Source of the DNA: Rhodospirillaceae bacterium
Lineage (GTDB): Bacteria > Pseudomonadota > Alphaproteobacteria > Bin65
Direction: 5' to 3'
DNA: 64,000 nucleotides
NCBI GenBank assembly: GCA_028819475.1
Contig: JAPPLJ010000036.1
Location: 62,001 to 126,000 of the forward strand
Both the position numbers and the translations under genes were made by a program. The notes under the pieces are model-generated. The model did no database searches. It was not told the DNA's origin and was given only the letters and a program-made list of their open reading frames with translations. Of this stretch, positions 9,084-17,232 are shown one piece after another (position 1 is the stretch's first letter; every line of letters starts with the position of its first letter).

Positions 9084-10552
9084 CGGTCCTGGGCATCGAT
9101 CTTGCGGCCCCATTCGCGGGCGGTTTCGCCGGGCCACTTGTTGGTGGCGTCGAGGCCGGCCTTCGAGCCGAGGCCGCTCACCGGGCTGGCGAAATCGAGA
9201 TAGTCGATCGGCGTATTCTCGATCGTCACCGTATCGCGCGCCGGGTCCATGCGGGTCGAAATCGCCCACATGACGTCCTTCCAGTCGCGGCAGTCGATAT
9301 CGTCGTCCACGACGATGACCCACTTCGTGTACATGAACTGGCGCAGGTAGCTCCACACGCCCATCATGATGCGCTTCGCGTGGCCGGCGTAGGCCTTGCG
9401 GATCGAGACCACGGCAATGCGGTAGGAGCAGCCCTCCGGCGGCAGCCAGAAATCGACGATCTCCGGGAACTGCTGTTGCAGCAGGGGGATGAACACTTCG
9501 TTCAGCGCCTCGCCGAGAACCGACGGCTCGTCGGGCGGCCGGCCGGTGAAGGTCGAGAGGTAGATCGGCTCCCGGCGCATGGTGATTGCGCTGACCCGGA
9601 ACACCGGGAAGCGCTCGACGCTGTTGTAATAGCCGGTATGGTCGCCGAAGGGGCCTTCGTCGCCCTCCTCGTCGGCCATGACCCGGCCTTCGATGACGAT
9701 CTCGGCCTGGGCCGGCACCTTGAGCGGCACGGTGCGGCAGTCGGCGAGCTCGACCTTCTTCTCCCGCAGCAGGCCGGCGAACTGGTATTCCGAGAGCGTA
9801 TCCGGCACCGGCGTCACCGCGGCGATCATGGTCGCGGGATCGGCGCCGATCACGGCGGCGGCCGGGAAACCTTTGCGCCGTTCTTCGGGCGAGGCCTGGG
9901 CCTTCCAGCGCGCGAATTGCTGGGCGCCGCCGCGATGGTGCAGCCAGCGCATCAGCGTCGTGTCCCGGCCCGTCACCTGCATCCGGTAGATGCCGAGGTT
10001 GAAGCCGTCGGTGCGTTCGGTCTCCGGCGCCGGGCCGCGGGTGACGACAAGCGGCCAGGTGATGAGCGGCGCCGGCTCGCCCGGCCAGCAGGTCTGGACC
10101 GGCAGGCGGCCGAGATCGACGGCGTCGCCGTCGAGCACGACCTCCTGGCAGGGCGCGCTGCGCACGGTCTTGGGCTTCATCGCCAGCACCTTGCGCGCCA
10201 GCGGGATCAGCTCCAGCGCCTCGCGGAAGCCGCCGGGCGGTTCGGGCTGGCGCAGGAAGGCGAGCATCTCGCCGACTTCGCGCAACTGTTCCGGCGTCCG
10301 GCCGATCGCCTGCGCAACCCGCTCGACGGTGCCGAACAGGTTGACCAGCACCGGCATGTCCCATGCGCGGTCGCCGTCCTGCGGTTGCTCGAACAGGATC
10401 GCCGGCCCGCCTTCCAGCAGCGCCGCCCGGTGGATGCGCGTCATCTCCAGCGCCGGCGAAACCGGTCCGGCCTCGCGGCGCAGCTGGCCGTCGCGCTCCA
10501 GCTGCGCGAGAAAATCGCGCAGGGAGGCATAGGGCGTGCCGCCGGCGCTCAT
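9080..10552 (-). CDS. ubiD: UbiD-family prenylated-FMN decarboxylase
   Basis: This is a 490-residue protein of the UbiD family (non-oxidative decarboxylases using prenylated FMN), classically 4-hydroxy-3-polyprenylbenzoate decarboxylase of ubiquinone synthesis. Seen are [19 protein letters not shown] and HRGGAQQF (prFMN/metal site region), [13 protein letters not shown] near the centre with its catalytic acidic residue, and a C-terminal [20 protein letters not shown] segment typical of the group. No ubiX is present nearby. It is first of a four-gene run (ubiD, dehydratase, rsmE, gshA). The long forms fused to the dehydratase are a frame artefact: the two genes overlap by only 4 bases. Confidence 0.92.
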   Translation of the reverse strand: MSAGGTPYASLRDFLAQLERDGQLRREAGPVSPALEMTRIHRAALLEGGPAILFEQPQDGDRAWDMPVLVNLFGTVERVAQAIGRTPEQLREVGEMLAFLRQPEPPGGFREALELIPLARKVLAMKPKTVRSAPCQEVVLDGDAVDLGRLPVQTCWPGEPAPLITWPLVVTRGPAPETERTDGFNLGIYRMQVTGRDTTLMRWLHHRGGAQQFARWKAQASPEERRKGFPAAAVIGADPATMIAAVTPVPDTLSEYQFAGLLREKKVELADCRTVPLKVPAQAEIVIEGRVMADEEGDEGPFGDHTGYYNSVERFPVFRVSAITMRREPIYLSTFTGRPPDEPSVLGEALNEVFIPLLQQQFPEIVDFWLPPEGCSYRIAVVSIRKAYAGHAKRIMMGVWSYLRQFMYTKWVIVVDDDIDCRDWKDVMWAISTRMDPARDTVTIENTPIDYLDFASPVSGLGSKAGLDATNKWPGETAREWGRKIDAQDR

Positions 10553-10694
10553 GCCGGCCCGTTCGGAGTCGTTTCAGGCAACGCGGCGGGTCCGGAACCG
10601 GAAAACATGCCGGACACATGGCCCAATCGCCGCGCAAGGACAAGCGGGCGGAAGCCCGCAAGAGGCCCCGCGCCCGTCCGGTCCGGGTGCGGCG

Positions 10695-11249
10695 CTACAG
10701 CTCCTTTGCGCCCGGAATCCGTTCCCGGCCCTCGCCCTTGCGGGACCGGATGAGGTTGTAGAACCGCCGGTTCGTCCGGTGAAACACGATGAAGGACGGC
10801 AGCAGCGTCTTGGCCCGGACCCAGCCCCGTTCGGCGAGAATGACGTCCATCTCGAGCCGCGCACGGGTCCACAGCCCTGTCGCCTTGTCCCGCACAAGAT
10901 AGCCGCGCTGAAAGTGAATGCGCCGGTTCCATGCATTCATCAGGCGGAAGGACATCGGCCGCTCCAGCTTGTAGCGCGCCATGTACATGATGTGCTGGCA
11001 CGGCCGCGGGCGCCGCGCCTTCTTGCACTTGTAGAAGAGGATCGTGTAGTCGATCCCGCTCGCCCGGGTCCTGACATAGGGATCGCCCGACGGCTTCCGG
11101 TAGCCGGTGACGACCGGCAGGCCCTGGGACTCCAGCATCTCCACGACCGTCGGCGCGGTCACGCTGTTGAAGTCCGCCGCCTGGCTTGCGGTGGCGCAAA
11201 GCGCCGTCGCAACAGCCGCTGCGCCTGTGCAAACGACCTTGTTCCGCAT
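10695..11249 (-). CDS. Exported YbjN-like protein
   Basis: This predicts 184 residues with an N-terminal signal peptide (MRNKVVCTGAAAVATALCAT, cleavage near ASQA). The rest resembles the YbjN/putative sensory-transduction-regulator fold: VVEMLESQGLPVVTG, then GDPYVRTRASGIDYTILFYKC followed by a Cys-containing turn and an amphipathic tail. The C-terminus is strongly basic. The ATG at 11249 was chosen for its signal peptide; an upstream in-frame start at 11345 would bury it. Function is unknown. It is transcribed away from the GGCT-like gene. Confidence 0.7.
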   Translation of the reverse strand: MRNKVVCTGAAAVATALCATASQAADFNSVTAPTVVEMLESQGLPVVTGYRKPSGDPYVRTRASGIDYTILFYKCKKARRPRPCQHIMYMARYKLERPMSFRLMNAWNRRIHFQRGYLVRDKATGLWTRARLEMDVILAERGWVRAKTLLPSFIVFHRTNRRFYNLIRSRKGEGRERIPGAKEL

Positions 11250-11325
11250 GGGCCGGGCGCCTCCGCTGCCTGCGCCTGCTCCAGAGTCGTGGGCAGCCGG
11301 AGCCGTGTAAAGTAAATTCCGCGCC

Positions 11326-12090
11326 ATGACGACCGATGCGCCCATGTTCGTTCCGCCCTCGCAGATCGATCCGGTCGAGCGGGCGATGGGCTATCCCTAC
11401 GCCATTCCGGATTGCAGCTTCGTCTTTGACAAGGCGGGCCGGGACAAGGCGGGCTGGCGGCCGGCGGAGATCGGCGGCGCGCTGACCGACGGGCGGCACC
11501 CCGTCCTCGCCTGCGGCTCGAACCGGTCGCCCGACCAGCTTGCGCGCAAATATTTCGATTTCGAAGCGGCGACGATCCCGGTCCAGCGCGCCTGGCTCGG
11601 GGATTTCGACGTCGTCTACGCCGCCCATATCACCGGCTACGGCGCGATTTCCGCCTGCCCGATGCCGGCGCCGGGCGTGCGGGTGGAAGTCTCGGTCACC
11701 TGGCTTTCGGACGACCTGATGGCGCGCATGCACGCCACCGAGGGGCGGGGGCATTCCTACGATTACGCGGTGCTGTCCCGCCTCGACCTTGCGCTCGACG
11801 GCGGCGGCGCGCTGGACGAGGTGTTCGCCTACATTCACCGCGGCGGCGCGCTCAACGCGGACGGCGGCACGGTCGGCCTGGCCGAGGCGGCGGCGCGGGG
11901 ACGGTCCCGGCCGTCATGGCCGCAGCCCCGGGCGATCGCCGCGGTCCATCGCCGCCTTGGCCACGACGGAACGGTAGAGGATTTCATCCGCGAAAACGCC
12001 GCCGACCGGTTCCTGCGCCTCGCCCGCGAGGCTGTCCTCCAGCAGGACGCTCACGCCTTCGTCTACGAAGGGTGCCGGGTCGTTGACTGA
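11326..12090 (+). CDS. Gamma-glutamylcyclotransferase-like protein of unknown function
   Basis: This 254-residue cytoplasmic protein has features of the GGCT-like fold: a VLACGSNRSPDQL motif near residue 63 (family pattern YGSNxxxxxL), a conserved RAWLGDFDVVY stretch, then VEVSVTWLSDDLMARMHATEG, matching the usual beta strand, leucine and EG element of the fold. The first glycine-loop aromatic is replaced by Cys. Homologues of this length are usually annotated hypothetical. A role in glutathione or peptide turnover would fit gshA nearby but is inference only. It is divergent from the YbjN-like gene and precedes the epimerase gene. Confidence 0.6.
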   Translation: MTTDAPMFVPPSQIDPVERAMGYPYAIPDCSFVFDKAGRDKAGWRPAEIGGALTDGRHPVLACGSNRSPDQLARKYFDFEAATIPVQRAWLGDFDVVYAAHITGYGAISACPMPAPGVRVEVSVTWLSDDLMARMHATEGRGHSYDYAVLSRLDLALDGGGALDEVFAYIHRGGALNADGGTVGLAEAAARGRSRPSWPQPRAIAAVHRRLGHDGTVEDFIRENAADRFLRLAREAVLQQDAHAFVYEGCRVVD

Positions 12091-12198
12091 GGGCCGGGAA
12101 ATGAAGAAGGCGGGTGCCGATTTCGCCGCGAAGCAAAATCCCCTATATGACCGATCCCAGCCCAGCCCGTTCTCCGGTTGCCCGACCGCCTGCCATCC

Positions 12199-13200
12199 AT
12201 GCCATCCGCCGCCAAACATGCCTTCGTCACCGGCGCCACGGGTTTTCTCGGTCGCAACCTTGTCGAGCAGCTTGCGGAACGGGGCTGGACGATCACCGCG
12301 GCCTATCGCGACAAGGCGCGCTTCGAGGCGCTCCGGCAGTGGGATGTCGCCGGCGTCGAATGCGACCTGCTCGATCTCGGCGGCCTGACCGCGGCGATGC
12401 CCGAAGGCGCGGACGCCGTGTTTCACATGGCCGCCGATCTCACCATGTGGGCGCGCCACGGTTCGCGCCAGCTGCGCACCAACGTCGACGGCACCCGCAA
12501 TGCCGTCGCCGCGGCCGAGCGCACCGGCGCCCGCAAGTTCGTTTTCACGTCGAGCTGGAATTCCTGGGGCTACCGGACCGGCGATCCGCCGCTCACTGAG
12601 GATACGCCGCAGCGGGGCAATACGTCTCCCGTGCTCTACGACCGGACCAAGCTCGCCGCCGAGACCATCGTCAGGCAGGCCGCACTGGACGGCATGCCGG
12701 CCGCGATCCTCAACCCCTGCCACATCGTGGGCCGCTACGACAGCCGCAACTGGGGCCGCATGATCCGCATGGTGCACGAGCGCCGGCTGCCCGGCATCCC
12801 GCCGGGCTCCGGCGTGTTCTGCCACGCCGGGGCGGTCGCGGCGGCCCATATCGCGGCGGCAGAGACCGGGGATGCCGCCGGCAACTATCTGCTGCCCGGC
12901 CCGGCGGCGAGCTATGTCGAGGTCATCGGCCTCGTCGGCCGCATCGCCGGCCGCCGAGTGCCGAAGCGCGCCATTCCTGGCTGGCTGTTCCGGACGGTCG
13001 CCCATGTCCAGAATGCCGTGGGCAACCTGCGCGGCAGGGAGCCCGACCTGACTCCGCAGGCCGCCCATATCGTGCTCGCCCACGGCCGGGTGGCGTCGGA
13101 CCGCGCGGAGAAGGAACTGGGCTACCGCTCGCCCGATCTCGAATTCATGGTGCGGGACTGCTACGACTGGATGAAGCGGGCCGGCGTCCTGAAGGACTGA
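12199..13200 (+). CDS. NAD(P)-dependent epimerase/dehydratase (extended SDR)
   Basis: This is a 333-residue extended short-chain dehydrogenase. The nucleotide-binding motif TGATGFLG lies near residue 11, and the active-site TSS plus YDRTK (YxxxK) are present around residues 120-155. The substrate half contains NPCHIVGRYDSRNWG. The closest general type is the NAD-dependent epimerase family acting on nucleotide sugars or on hydroxysteroid/dihydroflavonol-type substrates; the exact reaction is unknown. ATG 12199 was chosen over an in-frame TTG at 12178; neither has a good Shine-Dalgarno. It is 50 bases upstream of the TldE gene on the same strand. Confidence 0.85.
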   Translation: MPSAAKHAFVTGATGFLGRNLVEQLAERGWTITAAYRDKARFEALRQWDVAGVECDLLDLGGLTAAMPEGADAVFHMAADLTMWARHGSRQLRTNVDGTRNAVAAAERTGARKFVFTSSWNSWGYRTGDPPLTEDTPQRGNTSPVLYDRTKLAAETIVRQAALDGMPAAILNPCHIVGRYDSRNWGRMIRMVHERRLPGIPPGSGVFCHAGAVAAAHIAAAETGDAAGNYLLPGPAASYVEVIGLVGRIAGRRVPKRAIPGWLFRTVAHVQNAVGNLRGREPDLTPQAAHIVLAHGRVASDRAEKELGYRSPDLEFMVRDCYDWMKRAGVLKD

Positions 13201-13249
13201 ACCGACCTTCGGCCGTTCGCGCCGACCGATTACCTGCAACCGGAACCCG

Positions 13250-14602
13250 ATGGGGCTGCCCGAACCGATGACCGATCATCTGAACCGACTGGAAGACCTG
13301 CTGAAGGCCGCCCGGGCCGCCGGCGCCGACGCGGCCGACGCCGTCTATATCGAGGGCGACAGCCTTTCGCACAGCCAGCGGCTCGGCAATGTCGAGATGA
13401 TCGAGCGCGCCGAGGGGCGCGATCTGGGCCTGCGGGTTTTCGTCGGCCATCGCCAGGCCAGCGTCTCCGCCTCGGAGATCGAGCCGGAGACCTTCGCCGG
13501 GCTGGCCGAACGGGCCATGGCGATGGCGCGCGCCGTGCCGGAAGACCCGTTTTGCGGCATCGCCGGTCCCGACCAGTTCGCCGCGCAGCCGCCGCAACTG
13601 GAAACGGCGGATGTTGAAGAACCGCCGGCCGACCTGCTGATTTCCCGGGCCCGCGAGGCCGAGGACGCTGCCCGCGCCGTCGAGGGCGTGACCAACTCCG
13701 AGGGCGCGGAAGCCTCGTGGAGCCGGACAGGGGTATACCTCGCCGCGACCAACGGCTTCGCCGGCAGCTACGCGCGCAGCTCGCACAGCGTCGGCGTCTC
13801 GGTCGTCGCCGGCTCGGGCGGCGACATGCAGACCGACTACGACCACCACACCGCCGTCTTCGCGGCGGACCTCATGGCGCCGGCGGAGATCGGGCGGAGC
13901 GCCGGCGAACGGGCGGTCGCCCGGCTCGGCGCCCGGCCGGTCAAGACGGTGAAGGCGCCTGTGGTGTTCGACCCGCGGGTCGCCGGCGGCCTGCTGCGCC
14001 ACCTGCTCGGCGCGATCAACGGCGCATCGGTCGCCCGCGGCACGAGCTTTCTCAAGGACAGGCTCGGCGAAGCGGTGATGGCGCCGGGCCTGAGCGTGGT
14101 CGAGGACCCGCACCGGCCGCGCGGCCTGCGCTCCAAGCCCTTCGACGGCGAAGGCATCGCCAACCGGCGCACCGCGCTGATAGACGATGGCGTGCTGACG
14201 ACCTGGCTGCTCGACCTGCGCTCGGCGCGCCAGCTCGACCTGGCCCCGACCGGTCATGCCAGCCGAGGCACCTCCGGCCCGCCCGCGCCGTCGGCGACCA
14301 ATGTCCGGCTCGAGGCCGGGACCGTGTCGCGGCGCGACCTGCTCGCCGGCATCGACAGCGGCCTCTACGTCACCGAGATGATCGGCATGGGCGTCGACTA
14401 TGTGACCGGCGACTACAGCCGCGGCGCCGGCGGCTACTGGATCGACAGGGGCGAACGCGCCTATCCGGTGACCGAAATGACGATCGCCGGCAATCTCAAA
14501 GACATGTTCAAGGCGATAACGCCGGCCGACGACCTGGAGCTGCGCTACGGCATCGACGCCCCGACGCTGCGCATCGACGGCATGACGATAGCGGGGGCGT
14601 AA
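13250..14602 (+). CDS. pmbA: TldE/PmbA-type subunit of the TldD/TldE protease
   Basis: This 450-residue protein belongs to the TldD/PmbA family. It lacks the HExxxH metal motif of TldD, so it is the TldE/PmbA-like subunit. Family marks include GLRVFVGHRQASVSAS near residue 60, PVVFDPRVAGGLLRHLLGAINGASV near 240, GLRSKPFDGEGIANRR near 300, and the C-terminal GVDYVTGDYSRGAGGYWI. With TldD it trims peptides and leader sequences. No tldD gene is in the window. A second ATG 18 bases downstream (13268) is an alternative start. Confidence 0.92.
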   Translation: MGLPEPMTDHLNRLEDLLKAARAAGADAADAVYIEGDSLSHSQRLGNVEMIERAEGRDLGLRVFVGHRQASVSASEIEPETFAGLAERAMAMARAVPEDPFCGIAGPDQFAAQPPQLETADVEEPPADLLISRAREAEDAARAVEGVTNSEGAEASWSRTGVYLAATNGFAGSYARSSHSVGVSVVAGSGGDMQTDYDHHTAVFAADLMAPAEIGRSAGERAVARLGARPVKTVKAPVVFDPRVAGGLLRHLLGAINGASVARGTSFLKDRLGEAVMAPGLSVVEDPHRPRGLRSKPFDGEGIANRRTALIDDGVLTTWLLDLRSARQLDLAPTGHASRGTSGPPAPSATNVRLEAGTVSRRDLLAGIDSGLYVTEMIGMGVDYVTGDYSRGAGGYWIDRGERAYPVTEMTIAGNLKDMFKAITPADDLELRYGIDAPTLRIDGMTIAGA

Positions 14603-14612
14603 AGCCCGCTCC

Positions 14613-15347
14613 CTATCCGTCCCGCCGCGCCAGATGGTCGAAGCTGGCCCCGACGACGGCGTCCTGGCGCAGGAAGCGGCGGGCCTCCAGGCCGTGGGCC
14701 GGCTCGACGCTGCGCAGGGTTCCGGCGGCCTCGGCATCGAGCTGCATGCGCGCCGCCAGTTCGAACCAGTAGGCGAGGTAGGTCGCCTCCTCGACCGATT
14801 TGCCGACGGTCAGCAGGCCGTGATGGGCCAGCAGGATGGCGCTCTTGCCGCCCAGCGCTTCGGAGATGATCCGGCCTTCCTCGTCGGCGACCGGCACGCC
14901 GGGCCATTCGGGCAGCCAGGCGCAATCGTCGTAGAGCGGCATCGCGTCCATATGGGCGCAGACCAGCGGCCGGCCGATCGTCGACAGGGCCGAGGCCGCC
15001 GGCGGGTGGGTGTGCACGATGCAGTGCGCGTCCGGACGGGCGCGGTAAATCCAGACATGGAAGCGGACGGCGGGGTTGGGGATGCCAGCGCCTTCGACCG
15101 TCCGGACGTTTTCGTCGACGCGCAGCAGGGTGTCTTCCGACGCTTCCTCGAAACCGGAACCGAGCGGCAGGGTCCACCAGCCGTCCGGCTCGGCGCGGAC
15201 GGTGAGCTGGCCGGCGAGGCCCGCGGCGTGGCCGTTCGCCGCCAGGATGCGCGCCGCGAGCGCGAGTTTCGCCTTGTCCGTCCGCCCGACGGTCCGGAGG
15301 CTGCTGCCGATCGTGCTGTCGACGTGGGTGCGAATATCGTCGGGCAT
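14613..15347 (-). CDS. Class II aldolase/adducin family protein
   Basis: This is a 244-residue protein with the class II aldolase/adducin fold. The zinc ligands are visible as HTHPPAAS (near residue 112) and AHHGLLTVG (near 174), with the acidic residue expected before them in FHVWIYRARPD. Members cleave or epimerise sugar phosphates (fuculose- or ribulose-phosphate aldolases) or decarboxylate; the substrate cannot be assigned. It is convergent with pmbA (10 bases apart) and divergent from dctP across a 174-base spacer containing operator-like repeats, so it may metabolise what the TRAP system imports. Confidence 0.85.
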   Translation of the reverse strand: MPDDIRTHVDSTIGSSLRTVGRTDKAKLALAARILAANGHAAGLAGQLTVRAEPDGWWTLPLGSGFEEASEDTLLRVDENVRTVEGAGIPNPAVRFHVWIYRARPDAHCIVHTHPPAASALSTIGRPLVCAHMDAMPLYDDCAWLPEWPGVPVADEEGRIISEALGGKSAILLAHHGLLTVGKSVEEATYLAYWFELAARMQLDAEAAGTLRSVEPAHGLEARRFLRQDAVVGASFDHLARRDG

Positions 15348-15521
15348 AACCGCCTCCCTGGTCCGGCGTCCGGATTTCGGCCGGCGAAATCGCGACCTAC
15401 GAAATCGCGACGCACTGGTAAGTTTACCCGGACCGGAAAGATTTGTAATGTCCGCATCCTTCAGGCGGTTCGCCGGATCGATGCGCCGCCTTCAGACCAA
15501 GGTTCAAGGGAGGAAACCGCC
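15348..15521. promoter_or_regulatory. Divergent promoter region with repeated GAAATC elements
   Basis: This spacer separates the divergent aldolase-like and dctP genes. It contains an inverted pair GATTTCG (15373-15379) and CGAAATC (15385-15391), plus a 12-base direct repeat CGAAATCGCGAC at 15385-15396 and 15400-15411, a 15-base period. Such clustered half-sites look like an operator. TTTACC near 15423 and TGTAAT at 15444 could be a weak promoter for dctP. AAGGGAGG at about 15507-15514 is a strong Shine-Dalgarno for dctP. No cognate regulator is adjacent. Confidence 0.5.
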
Positions 15522-16541
15522 ATGAAACCTGTGCTCGCCGCGGCAGGCGTGGCCGTTGCGCTGACGGCGTTCGCGCCGGCGTCGCAGGCCGCCACCGAAT
15601 TCGCCTTTTCCAACTGGATTCCGTGGACCCACAAATTGTCCACGCGCCTTCTGATCCCGTTGATGGATGTCATCGAGTCAAGGACCGAAGGCCGGGTGAA
15701 GTTCCGCAAGCTGCCCAAGCCGCTCGGTCATCCGCGCGCCCATATGGATATCGTCCGCACCGGACAGGCCGGGGCCGCTTTCGGCGTCCACGGCTATTCG
15801 CCGAAGCGGCTGCGCGCCTATGCGTTCAGCGAGTTTCCGCTGACCGGGGAGGACGCGGTGGCGACGTCGGTCGCGTTCCAGCGCACCCACGACAAGTTCT
15901 TCAAGGGCAAGGGCTTCTACAAGGGCGTTCACCTGATCGGCCTGAACACCCACGGCCCGGGCGTGATCCACCATTCCAAGAAGCTCATCAAGTCGATCGC
16001 CGACATGAAGGGCCAGAAGATCCGCACCGGCGGGCCCGCGCCGCTCGCCATCGTCACGGCCTGGGGCGGCACGTCGATCCGGCTGCCGGCGCCGAAATCC
16101 TACGAGGTTCTGTCGACCGGCGTGGTCGACGGCGTTACCTTCCCCTACGAGGCGCTGACCGGCTTCAAGATCGTCAACCTGGTGAAGTTCCACACGGAGC
16201 TGCCGGGCGGGCTCTACAATTCCGGCTTCTACACGTTTATCGGCAAGAAGAAGTATGACGGCCTGTCGGCAGCCGACAAGCAGGTCATCGCCAGCGTGTC
16301 CGATGAAAACTTCGCCTTCGTCGCAGGCAAGGTGTGGAACCAGAACGACGCCGACGGACTGGAAGCGGCCAAGAAGGGCGGCCACAAGTTCGGCAAGGCA
16401 TCCGCCGGGATGCTGGCGTCGGTCAAGAAGATCAAGGCCAACCTGGAAGCGCGCTACATCGCTGACATGAAGAAGCAGGGCATCAACGGTTCGGCCGTGC
16501 TCAAATTCTTCTACGGCGAAGTCGCGAAACTTCAGAAGTAG
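15522..16541 (+). CDS. dctP: TRAP transporter periplasmic solute-binding protein (DctP family)
   Basis: This predicts 339 residues with a Sec signal peptide (cleavage near ASQA, residues 1-23). The DctP family motif region GQKIRTGGPAPLAIVTAWGG carries the conserved arginine that binds the carboxylate of TRAP substrates. The expected GVVDGVTFPYEALTGF segment and a lysine-rich C-terminus follow. It delivers an organic acid to the DctQM membrane complex. The matching dctQ and dctM genes lie 3.2 kb downstream, after two molybdenum-hydroxylase genes. ATG 15522 has a good Shine-Dalgarno; longer in-frame readings only shadow the aldolase-like gene. Confidence 0.94.
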   Translation: MKPVLAAAGVAVALTAFAPASQAATEFAFSNWIPWTHKLSTRLLIPLMDVIESRTEGRVKFRKLPKPLGHPRAHMDIVRTGQAGAAFGVHGYSPKRLRAYAFSEFPLTGEDAVATSVAFQRTHDKFFKGKGFYKGVHLIGLNTHGPGVIHHSKKLIKSIADMKGQKIRTGGPAPLAIVTAWGGTSIRLPAPKSYEVLSTGVVDGVTFPYEALTGFKIVNLVKFHTELPGGLYNSGFYTFIGKKKYDGLSAADKQVIASVSDENFAFVAGKVWNQNDADGLEAAKKGGHKFGKASAGMLASVKKIKANLEARYIADMKKQGINGSAVLKFFYGEVAKLQK

Positions 16542-16558
16542 TCGCCGGCACAGCGGCG

Positions 16559-16600
16559 GCCGGCCGGGAGCGGCGCCCCGCGGCGCAGTTCCCGGCCGGC
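16559..16600 (+). terminator. Strong GC hairpin downstream of dctP
   Basis: GCCGGCCGGGA (16559-16569) pairs perfectly with TCCCGGCCGGC (16590-16600), and the 20-base loop can itself fold (GCGGCGCC/GGCGC). There is no T-run, so it may act as a partial terminator or as a 3' stabiliser of dctP mRNA rather than a full stop. Such an element would give more binding protein than the downstream products. Confidence 0.45.
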
Positions 16601-16760
16601 GCCCTTGCCGCCGGCGAGGCCGTTCGGCAACGCGGTCGGACCGCCGTCGCGCGTGCCTTGATTTCGCCTGATTTTTCGCCCAACGACCGGTCCGAACTGC
16701 CCGCCCGTACCCCGAAGAATCCGTTCGACGGGGCGGCGCCCGAACAGGAGAGGAATTTCA

Positions 16761-17219
16761 ATGGCCAGCTTCAAGGTCAACGGCCAGAGCGTGACCGCGG
16801 ATGTCGACGATTCGACACCGCTGCTCTGGGTGCTGCGCGATTCGCTGAATTTGACCGGCACGAAATACGGCTGCGGCCTCGCCCAGTGCGGCGCGTGCAC
16901 GGTCCACCTCGACGGCGAGCCGGTGCGCAGCTGCGTCACGCCGGTCGCCGATGTCGAAGGCGCTTCGGTGGCGACCATCGAGCAGGTCGGCAGCGACCGC
17001 ATCGGCCAGGCCGTCCAAAGGGCCTGGGTCGAGAAGGACGTGCCGCAATGCGGCTATTGCCAGAGCGGACAGGTGATGAGCGCGGTCGCCCTGTTGCGCG
17101 ACAACGCCGCGCCCGGCGACGCCGACATCGACGAGGCGATGGAAGGCAACATCTGCCGGTGCGGCACCTACGGACGCATCCGGGCGGCCATCAAGGCCGC
17201 CGCGGCCAACCTGAACTAG
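16761..17219 (+). CDS. 2Fe-2S subunit of a molybdenum hydroxylase (IorA-like)
   Basis: This is a 152-residue small subunit of a xanthine-oxidase-family enzyme. All eight cluster cysteines are visible: C38, C43, C46 and C58 of the plant-type 2Fe-2S site, and C97, C100, C132 and C134 of the second site (CGYCQSGQ and NICRCGTYG). The length and two-gene organisation with a large subunit that lacks a separate FAD subunit resemble isoquinoline 1-oxidoreductase or aldehyde oxidoreductases. GGAGAGG upstream is a good ribosome site. It has no signal of its own and probably rides with its Tat-exported partner. It is 13 bases upstream of the large-subunit gene. Confidence 0.93.
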   Translation: MASFKVNGQSVTADVDDSTPLLWVLRDSLNLTGTKYGCGLAQCGACTVHLDGEPVRSCVTPVADVEGASVATIEQVGSDRIGQAVQRAWVEKDVPQCGYCQSGQVMSAVALLRDNAAPGDADIDEAMEGNICRCGTYGRIRAAIKAAAANLN

Positions 17220-17232
17220 GGGCGCGCGCATC

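Noticed and set aside
9084-10661. Apparent fusion of a long N-terminal part to the threonine dehydratase-like protein
   Set aside because: The extra part is an alternative frame of ubiD; the genes overlap by 4 bases and the dehydratase starts at 9083.
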